The translations under genes and the position numbers were made by a program. Shown here piece after piece: positions 56,813 to 64,000 of a DNA stretch of 64,000 nucleotides; within the stretch, counting starts at the first letter, position 1; each line of letters opens with the position of its first letter. The notes below the pieces were generated by a model. That model did no database searches, had not been told where the DNA came from, and worked only from the letters and a program-made list of their open reading frames with translations. This stretch comes from Theocolax elegans (taxonomy: Eukaryota > Arthropoda > Insecta > Hymenoptera > Cerocephalidae): NCBI GenBank assembly GCA_026168455.1, contig CM047431.1, positions 5,113,603 through 5,177,602 of the forward strand, read 5' to 3'.

Positions 56813-56829
56813 AAAAAAAGGGGGGGAGT
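56813..56829 (+). promoter_or_regulatory. Polypurine tract
   Basis: aaaaaaagggggggagt lies immediately before the 3' LTR, the expected primer for plus-strand DNA synthesis. Confidence 0.9.
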
Positions 56830-58563
56830 TGTCGCGTCCCGACGAAAATTATATTATTATTTTTCGTAAAAAGTACTGCGTAGTTTAGAATAAAATTACG
56901 GCGTGGGAGAAAAACGAAATAAGGTTGATAAAGAATAGTTCTAAGTAAATGCAGTAATATAAAATATAATTTATAGAGCTAAGGGACCGATTAATTTACG
57001 AGTGTTTCAAACGAAAAAGAGACGGATAAGTAGAGTTGAAGATATTATTCGAAGCCTGTACGCATATAAGCGGGATCACCGATAGTGAGATCGAAATGAA
57101 GGGTTGCGCAAGAGTTTTTTTTGTACTGCACTATAAAATCAATGCTCGGAGAAGAACCGGCTATGGGAAACATGGACTAGAAAATTCGAGCATTAGAAGG
57201 AAGTAATAAATTAAGCCGTTCTCTGGATAATGTCACAGTAATAAAAGAGGGGACAGCAAATTCTCCGAATTAACTACGAAGCGATACAGAAAATGCACGG
57301 GATTCGATAATTTTTAATTACGCACATCTAACGGTCCAATCGCGTGCAAGCACAGAAAAATCGAGAACTACTTACACATCTCCATATAAGGCAAAGTGTA
57401 AGACAAGGAAAAATGTACGACAAAGACAGATGCATAGATTTTTAGGGTATATAAAGAGGACCCAGAACAGACACAGCCACTCCTAAATTTTCATCCAAAG
57501 CTTTCGCAAGGCGAAGCTCTGCTGGACAACTCTTTGATTTTTATCCGAGGGCGTGGCTCTGCTACTTGAACTTTAAGTAATACGTATTAAAAATCACAAG
57601 AGGAATCGAGACGTATCATTGACATCTACAAGCCATAGTCGAGGAACTACGACTTCGACATCTGGAAATCGTCGAGCTCGAACAGCATACACATCTAACG
57701 TCGACGCCCGCAGGTCTAGCAGGACATTATACGGCAATCTGACACCGCTACCCACGTTCAAGGCGGACCTTCGTTCCTCACCGAATATACACACATATAT
57801 ATATATATATACATATATATATCTATATATTTGGGTACTTAAGGTATATTCTTTTCGGCTATCTATACGTTTGTAGTATTCGTAAAGGCAACCTGATATT
57901 TTATGTTATTTCGATTGCTGAACCAACCGTTTTTCTTTTAAAACAATTATTATTACATATTACAATTTATTTATAATAATTATTCGTTACATTGTATTTG
58001 AATTGAAATATTCACGGTTTGAATTACAATTTATTAACTATAATTCATGTTTTAAACGACAACCATTTTTTTATTTTATCTGCATTTACTTATAATGATT
58101 CCTATTTCAATTATTGATTATTAATGTTTATAATAAAATAACCTTGTGTATTTTTTTATTCTATAATGTGTTAATATGTTCGCCGTACATTTGTTTATTT
58201 AATCAAAATTAATCGTTATTTGACTTAAATAATTTTATACAATTGTTAATAAAATAGTGTAAATTTATGTGTTTTTGCCCATTAAAAAGATGTAATAATT
58301 TAGTTTCACGTGTTCATTTAAAGAAAAACAGCATATTATATTTAAATAAATAATGCATAATTAATACGAAATAAAACATATATTATTTTATTTATCCCAC
58401 ATTATATCCTGCATCTCTACTCTCAAAATAACTTCGCTCGCTACTCCCGGAGACGTAAGGCTAGTCCTAGTCAAACAAGAGCGAAAGGAACGCGAATGGT
58501 TTATTAACCATTTGCCTTCTTGTAATATTTTTTATGGTAATTGGTGCAAGTCTGGACGTGACA
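56830..58563 (+). repeat. 3' LTR of the giant element
   Basis: 1734 bp. By eye it differs from the 5' LTR at about eleven substitutions and one TA-dinucleotide length change. It ends gtgaca followed by the target duplication aaac and normal satellite sequence. It carries the same TATA box (57,448) and leader hairpin (57,494-57,526). Confidence 0.95.
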
Positions 58564-58701
58564 AAACATAACCTCACTCAGTCTAAAGCGACGGATTCTA
58601 TGTGAGGTGCGTGCACCGCTTCGTGCCCTCTGCCGCATGCACCTCCTACTTTCAAACACATTGTAATATACAGACCCTGAAATTACAAAATTACAAAATT
58701 T
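58564..58701 (+). repeat. Satellite monomer, right side of the insertion
   Basis: aaacataacctcactcagtc continues the monomer that stops at 32,836. It includes the hairpin segment, with ctatgtgaggtgcgtgc as in 23,698 and 32,305. Confidence 0.9.
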
Positions 58702-59150
58702 ACCGAGGCGGTGGCGGAGTGGCGGAGACGCACCTCGGCCGATCACGAAAGTTAAGCAGCACTGAGTGCGGTTCGTACTTGGATGGGTGACACCATTCTT
58801 GTGCGGCTTTCGGGATCGGTTAGGTGTTTTTCTACACTTCACAACGTGAGCGGGAGGTGTGAAACATTCGGTTTCGGTGTCAAGGCCTACGCAATGTGAC
58901 TTTGACACCGAAAAAGAATGTTTCGAATACACCGGCCATCTCGGGTGAGGTTTTCCCTGCTTCACAGGTTTCTCTCATCCACGGGCATAACCTCGGGCGA
59001 ATGCGAGATGGTGGGGTTTTTAAGGGAGGGATAAAAGCACCCACACATAGGTGGTAGGTGGACACCGTTAAAGTCCCCAGGGGGATAAACGGTAGGAAGT
59101 GCCAGGAAAAAGAGTGCACAAAATCAAGAATAAAAAAAAATAAAGAATAA
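58702..59150 (+). mobile_element. 5S-rRNA-derived SINE
   Basis: The head (about 58,720-58,795) matches the internal pol III control region of 5S rRNA: gatcacgaaagttaagcagc and ggttcgtacttggatgggtg. A ~300-bp unique body and an A-rich tail (aatcaagaataaaaaaaaat, about 59,122-59,150) follow. It is inserted in a satellite monomer (ttacaaaattt on the left, ttataaattt on the right). 5S-headed SINEs are known as the SINE3 type. The ORFs across it are not genes. Confidence 0.75.
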
Positions 59151-59815
59151 TTATAAATTTCAATTTATGTTAAAATATCGATAAAATTTGAAAATTACGA
59201 ATGGAAACATAACCTCTCTGTCTAAAGCGATGGATTCTACAGGAGGTACGTGCACCGTTTCGAGCCCTCTGCCGCATGCACCTCCTACTTTCAAACACAT
59301 TGTAATATGCAGACCCTGAATCTTGGGTGCATTATATGTTTAATACATTTATTTGTTTTATTGACAGCTTGGAATCGGAGTAGACACATATTATTAATAA
59401 ACATTTGAAGTTTATAACAAATACAAAATTTCAATTTATGTTATAATATCGATAAAATTTGAAAAATACGAATGAAAACATAACCTCTCTCAGTCTAAAG
59501 CGGCGGATTCTATAGGATGTGCGTGCAGCGATTCGAGCCATCTGCTGCACGCACCTCCTACTTTCAAATACATTGTAATATACAGACACTGAATCTTGGG
59601 TACATTATTTAATTAATTACAATTATTTAAATTATAGTTAGCTTGAAATTGGAGTAGAGCCATATTATTGATTAACAATTTAAGTGTATAACAAGTACAT
59701 AATTCGAAATTCTGTTAAAATATCGTTAAAATTTGAAAAATTATAATTAATTCATAACTTCTCTCAGTCTACAGCGTCGGATTCAATAAGCGGTGCGTGT
59801 ACCGATTCGGCCGTC
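59151..59815 (+). repeat. Satellite monomers, right block
   Basis: About two and a half increasingly diverged monomers (hairpins near 59,235 and 59,510). The array fades out near 59,815. Confidence 0.85.
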
Positions 59816-60039
59816 TGTATTTTCGTGTAGTTCCTACAGAATGTATTAGCGTATTCTGTATGAATTATTTATTTCAACTTATAAGAATTAGACTGTCATT
59901 GCACAAGAGCGATATCATAACAATAATAGCCTTCGAGAATTCTCGTGTAAGTAAAAAAATTCTCGCGTTTAGAGCCTACGATGCTAGTTTACCAGACGGG
60001 ACGTGAAATTCATCTAGCTTCCTAGATCCTTATATATAT
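59816..60039. other. Non-coding spacer
   Basis: No feature is recognised. It ends in (TA)n, into which the next element inserted. Confidence 0.5.
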
Positions 60040-60991
60040 ATGGGCTATTTCACGTCAAGTGGTACGATGAAAATTTTAAATCGCTCCAAAATTTGAGAAC
60101 AGGCTGGAAATATCTTCAAGAAGATAGAAAAAAAATTTTAGTTGTTAAAAATAATTTGCCTAAGAGTTATTCCACCATGAAAAATGGAAATTTTTCAATT
60201 TTTTAGAAAATTTTCTAGTTTTATAGCCATTTATCTCAAAATCTATTAATTTTTTTGATAAAACATTATAAACAACTTTTGTTCAAAATAATCTTTCAAA
60301 TTTATCTACCTGGGTTACAATTCTTAATTTTAAAATCACGAAGAGATAGGGCACTCGAAAATATTGAATATCAAAAAAAGGCGACCACGCCACAATCGAT
60401 TTTGATCTAATACCGCTCAAAATATCACATTTTTTGAGAGCTTTCGAATGGCGGCGGTTAGATTATTGGCCAAGACCGCTGGTGTAAGTTATGCCTCATA
60501 AACCTCATAAAATCACTAATTTTCATGTATTTTAGGGCATAACCTACAACAGCGGTCTTGGCCAATAATCTAACCGCCGCCATTCGAAAGCTCTCAAAAA
60601 ATGTGATATTTTGAGCGGTGTTAGATCAAAATCGATTGTGGCGTGGTCGCCTTTTTTTGATATTCAATATTTTCGAGTGCCCTATCTCTTCGTGATTTTA
60701 AAATTAAGAATTGTAACCCAGGTAGATAAATTTTAAAGATTATTTTGAACAAAAGTTGTTTGTAATGTTTTATCAAAAAAATTAATAGATTTTGAGATAA
60801 ATGGCTTTGAAAATAGAAATTTTTCTAAAAAATTGAAAAATTTCTATTTTTCATGGTGGAATAACTTTTAGGCAAATTATTTTTAACACCTAAAATTTTT
60901 TTTCTATCTTCTTCAAGATATTTCCAGCCTGTTCTCAAATTTTTGAGCGATTTAAAATTTTCATCGTGCTACTTGACGTGAAATAGCCCAT
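60040..60991. mobile_element. Palindromic MITE with ~455-bp inverted arms
   Basis: The left end (atgggctatttcacgtcaag) and right end (cttgacgtgaaatagcccat, with one change) are inverted repeats. Near-perfect complementarity continues inward to a short non-palindromic centre at about 60,497-60,537. It is flanked by TA repeats, consistent with a TA-type target. It has no coding capacity. Transcripts would form a very long hairpin. Confidence 0.85.
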
Positions 60992-61050
60992 ATATACATA
61001 TGTATATATTGTAACAATGAGACTCATTTGCTACAAATTAAAAAAAAGAA

Positions 61051-61122
61051 ACGGGCGTCAGGTCTTGAACCCGAGCCCCTTCGGATCCGAAGGCGTTCAC
61101 GCTACCACTGCGCTACGCCCGC
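61051..61122 (-). ncRNA. tRNA-Arg(UCG)-like sequence in the TRIM LTR, copy 1
   Basis: 72 nt on the minus strand with a 7-bp acceptor stem (gcgggcg/cgcccgt), D-arm (gcgc agtggta gcgt), loop cttcgga (anticodon tcg) and T-arm tcggg ttcaaga cctga. The anticodon stem does not pair, so it is probably a pseudo-tRNA. It lies inside the LTR of the TRIM. Confidence 0.6.
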
Positions 61123-61479
61123 AATTGGTCGTAGCTGTACTTTTCCATGTCTTCTGCCTACCGATACGCGCGCCATATGCCAAGTGCCGATTCTTGCGCT
61201 GGCCGCGTCGGTACTACAGAGCCCTAAGTGACGGGGATCTGTACTCATACAGATCCACCACGTCACAACTCCCCCCCGCCTAAACGATGAATATCCCCGG
61301 ATTCATCGTAATATTAGGACGAAAGGGTAGGGAGCCGGGTCGTAGGTAAAGCAGAAGCCTATGCATGGAATCATTAAAACTTAGAAACTAGGAAACTAGG
61401 GTGCTGGAAGGATATGGGTACTTTTATGTTGGGCGCCATGTAACAATGAGACTCATTTGCTACAAATTAAAAAAAAGGA

Positions 61480-61551
61480 ACGGGCGTCAGGTCTTGAACC
61501 CGAGCCCCTTCGGATCCGAAGGCGTTCACGCTACCACTGCGCTACGCCCGC
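61480..61551 (-). ncRNA. tRNA-Arg(UCG)-like sequence in the TRIM LTR, copy 2
   Basis: Identical in structure to the copy at 61,051, in the other LTR. Confidence 0.6.
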
Positions 61552-61839
61552 AATTGGTCGTAGCTGTACTTTTCCATGTCTTCTGCCTACCGATACGCGC
61601 GCCATATGCCAAGTGCCGATTCTTGCGCTGGCCGCGTCGGTACTACAGAGCCCTAAGTGACGGGGATCTGTACTCATACAGATCCACCACGTCACAATAT
61701 ATATGTATATATATATATATATATATATAGAATTATATCTACGAGGCTAGTCGTATTCTACGTGCAGTCTGGTCGTCTATCGTCCTAGCCTCTGAGCACG
61801 CGAATTGTTTACTTGTACGGAAATACAGACGTTCCGAAT

Positions 61840-62104
61840 CGTTGCACGCAACTTCTATAGAGTCAATTGCTGTAGACTAAGAGAGGATATGTTAAAATTC
61901 GTACTTTTCAAATTTTAACGATATTTTGACACCATTTCTAATTTTGTACTTGTTATACACTTAAAATATTTATTAATAATTTGTTTATTAATTATGATAT
62001 GAAATATTTGTAATTAAACGATCAATGCACCCAAGATTCAGTGTCTGCATATTACAATGTATTTGAAAGTAGGAGGTGCACGCTCCTCCTATAGAATCCG
62101 TCCT
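61840..62104 (-). repeat. Inverted satellite monomer
   Basis: A diverged ~265-bp monomer in reverse orientation: gatcaatgcacccaagattc, gtctgcatattacaatgtat, then the hairpin gtaggaggtgcacgctcctcctatagaatcc, whose stem is shortened. The array therefore changes orientation across the MITE/TRIM cluster. Confidence 0.8.
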
Positions 62105-62689
62105 CTATTCCGCCAAGAATGCGTTTATCGCTATCCTGTGTAAGGTGCGGATGTTAATTTATTAAATGAGAGTTTTCTGAATTTGTACCATTTAAAAATA
62201 TTAATCCTAAGCTACAATATTTATGAATAAGTGTAAACGAATTTCGACAAACTTTTATATGCTGGAAATGTTTAGCATCGCCACCTATTGATGGTTTTTT
62301 AAACTACGTAGCTAAACTTTTTCTTACTCTTGCGTCTGCTAAATTACACATTTTTAGAAGGAATGTATATCGTTTTTATTTTTGGTTTAATTTTTTAATC
62401 GATTATTTATCCTTCTAATTTTTAATGAAAAATGAATCTTAGATGATGTAAAATATTGTCTCTAGTTCGTTTTTTGATGCTTGTAATTGCAATCTGTATT
62501 TTTTTCATCGTGAATATGTAGTACCAGCTCTCCAACGTCTTTGTACCAATCGTATTTTTCTATTTATTTCTTCGTCGTGCACTTTTGACTTTTTTTTTTA
62601 GTGTTCCAACATTTACCAATATCGTGAAATTGTCCGACTGCACTGTATTTGTTAGAAATCTATCCAGTTTCTTGAAAATTCAATCAAAT
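62105..62689. other. Non-coding AT-rich spacer
   Basis: No gene or repeat family is recognised. Confidence 0.5.
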
Positions 62690-62840
62690 CGTTGTGGCCT
62701 GTAAACTAAGAGAGGTTATGTTATAGATCGTATTTTTCAAATTATAAGCACATTTTAACACAAATTAAACTTTTATACTCATAATTTATTTAATATATGT
62801 ATTACAAATATGCCTCTACTTCGTTTATAGGTTGTCATGG
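62690..62840 (-). repeat. Partial inverted satellite fragment
   Basis: taaactaagagaggttatgt ... caaatatgcctctacttcgt matches the reverse complement of the AT-rich part of the monomer. The hairpin part is missing. Confidence 0.65.
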
Positions 62841-62929
62841 TATTAAATACTAGGAATAGGAGAAATAGTGCGTGTAATATACAGGTGTCGGCATAATAGG
62901 ATTTAATTCAGGTATGGCATCCCCTTAAA

Positions 62930-63900
62930 TTAGTTGAATCGATCGGTTCATAAGCATCCATCATTGTAGAAGCTCCTAGGAGTTCTTGAATTTCACTCAA
63001 TTCTTGTGAATCATATTCAATTATTTATGCTTCAGATTGTGTAATAAAGTCGAAGGGTTTCGCTGAATCTGTAGCTTTACCCGTGTGAAGCAAGGAGTAG
63101 GCTTCTTCAATTAAAACATTTCCTTGTTTACTACTTTCAATAAAATCCGTAGATAAAATATGTCTAAGACTTAATATGTATATTCTACAAGTGGGATTAG
63201 CATTGAAACCACCCCTTCCTCGTAATTTCGAGTGAATGTGCTCTACAGAATCTTGATTACACAAAGCTGTTGCTAATTTAAAATCGAGAAATGAAACTAC
63301 GATATCATTTAATAATTCGAGCAAAACTGTAACAGTCAGAGGAATACCGATAATAGAAGGTGGCTTTAAAACTTTTCCTTTAGATCTAACGATCCATTGC
63401 TTTTTCAGGATGCTTATTCGACAATGGCTTTTTCTGCTGATTTTTATTGTTTAAATAATAACAATTGCACGCATCAATAACGGTATTTAATTTTTCTACA
63501 AAACTGGCCGACCTTTTCCACGTTTTTGTCTGTAAACCGTAAGGATCTTCGCCGGCGGTTTTTATAGAACTAGCCATTCGTTGACTGAGTAGCTGAAAAA
63601 CTAATTTAACTTTTCTGGCTTCAAAATTATTAGGATGAAAATGGGCCTCAGTTAAGTGTCCTAATAAGTTTCATGTGCCATGAGATCGATCCAACTCCCA
63701 TGTTTTTATTACAACTTGAAAAGATATTATTATAACTTCATCAACATAAATAAAATCGTAGGATCTTAATTGAGCGATCAATCGTTTGATTAGGTAAGGC
63801 CAATCGAAAGATGCAAAAAATTTTATTTCATCAACGTAAAAATAAGGATTTGAAGAAGTTACTTTTAAATTACTAAACAATTTTCGATTAGCACTACCTT
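62930..63900 (-). pseudogene. Decayed P-element/THAP9-type transposase
   Basis: Three minus-strand ORFs are collinear with the C-terminal half of P-element-family transposases. 63,671-63,880 has a DWPYLIKRLIAQLRSYDFIY block, the counterpart of the 'D-PHLlK-lRN' motif. 63,386-63,577 has a helical WKRSASFVEKLNTVIDACNC block. 63,025-63,324 has CNQDSVEHIHSKLRGRGGFN-NPT, the counterpart of the conserved 'NQD-lE--F--iR--GG---NPt' C-terminal motif. Frameshifts and stops separate them, so it is a relic. The N-terminal part, including any THAP finger, would lie beyond the right edge. This is established family knowledge matched by eye. Confidence 0.65.
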
Positions 63901-64000
63901 AGTCGCAAATAATTAACCTTTAGACTACCGGCATTTTTGCATTATAAATTGATATTTTTGATGTGCAAAATTTATACATATTTTATTATTTAATTTATAG

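Larger units (their letters stand above)
32837..58563 (+). mobile_element. 25.7-kb retrovirus-like LTR element (Ty3/gypsy type) with captured genes
   Basis: Two 1.73-kb LTRs (tgtcgcg ... cgtgaca) bound it. The flanking satellite sequence is duplicated as aaac (32,833-32,836 and 58,564-58,567), and removing the element restores a normal monomer. Internal order: tRNA-Gly primer site, gag, protease, RT-RNase H, integrase copies, 73-bp array, small ORF, zinc-ribbon ORF, F-like envelope, chuvirus-like glycoprotein, IAP, antisense ORF, polypurine tract. Ordinary gypsy elements and errantiviruses are usually around 5-10 kb, so this is two to four times larger, mostly because of about 12 kb after pol. 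About a dozen LTR differences imply a fairly recent insertion, yet several genes have frameshifts or stops. Confidence 0.93.
61010..61696 (-). mobile_element. Complete miniature LTR retrotransposon (TRIM)
   Basis: Two 258-bp LTRs (61,010-61,267 and 61,439-61,696), nearly identical. On the minus strand each starts tgtgacg and ends gttaca. Directly inside the 5' LTR is a primer site tggcgcccaac (61,438-61,428), which fits tRNA-Lys. Directly before the 3' LTR is the polypurine tract ggcgggggggagt (61,280-61,268). Only 171 bp lie between the LTRs, with no coding capacity. The flank is TA-rich, so the short duplication (atat) is ambiguous. It would depend on proteins of a larger relative. Confidence 0.88.

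Overview
The window looks like insect nuclear DNA from a repeat-rich, probably heterochromatic region. It is AT-rich, has spliced insect-type exon fragments, tRNA-derived SINEs, Ty3/gypsy-type LTRs, a P-element-like relic and a long satellite array. A hymenopteran host is possible, but nothing seen here fixes the species. I see no complete host gene. Two exon-like pieces lie at about 4.6-4.9 kb and 5.97-6.15 kb.

Layout. 1-13.8 kb: mostly non-coding AT-rich sequence with decayed repeats, one good host-exon candidate, a fold-back repeat (8.29-8.77 kb), GC-rich LTR-like blocks (8.9-10.1 kb and the solo LTR 10,766-11,833) and a minisatellite (12.9-13.2 kb). 13.8-16.2 kb: a solo LTR interrupted by a small element that carries a complete hammerhead-ribozyme motif. 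16.5-17.8 kb: a fold-back element. 18.2-19.5 kb: another solo LTR with a tRNA-like segment. 19.6-32.8 kb: a ~272-bp satellite with a conserved hairpin. It is interrupted by a solo LTR and carries six copies of one tRNA-derived SINE that were amplified together with the satellite as a higher-order repeat.

32,837-58,563 is the main feature: one LTR retroelement of 25.7 kb inserted in a satellite monomer. The 4-bp target duplication (AAAC) is intact, and the two 1.73-kb LTRs differ at only about a dozen positions. It has a tRNA-Gly primer binding site, gag, a protease in a separate frame with a long acidic linker, RT-RNase H, three tandem (mostly broken) RNase H/integrase copies and a 12 x 73-bp tandem array. 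Beyond pol is an unusual accessory region: a broken small basic ORF, a zinc-ribbon protein, a gypsy/baculovirus-F-like envelope glycoprotein, a second unrelated glycoprotein resembling those of chuviruses (frameshifted), an inhibitor-of-apoptosis protein with BIR and RING domains (RING cut by a stop), and an antisense acidic ORF with its own splice signals. Many accessory ORFs begin directly after strong 3' splice sites, so they are probably made from spliced LTR-driven RNAs, as in complex retroviruses. I infer an infectious or formerly infectious retrovirus-like element that captured two fusion proteins and an anti-apoptotic gene.

58.6-64 kb: the satellite resumes with a 5S-rRNA-derived SINE. 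It is followed by a 950-bp palindromic MITE, a complete miniature LTR element (TRIM) on the minus strand whose LTRs contain a tRNA-Arg-like sequence, two inverted satellite fragments, and a decayed P-element/THAP9-type transposase on the minus strand at the right edge. Several clusters of single-base deletions in otherwise duplicated sequence suggest unpolished long-read consensus, so some of the frameshifts may be assembly errors.
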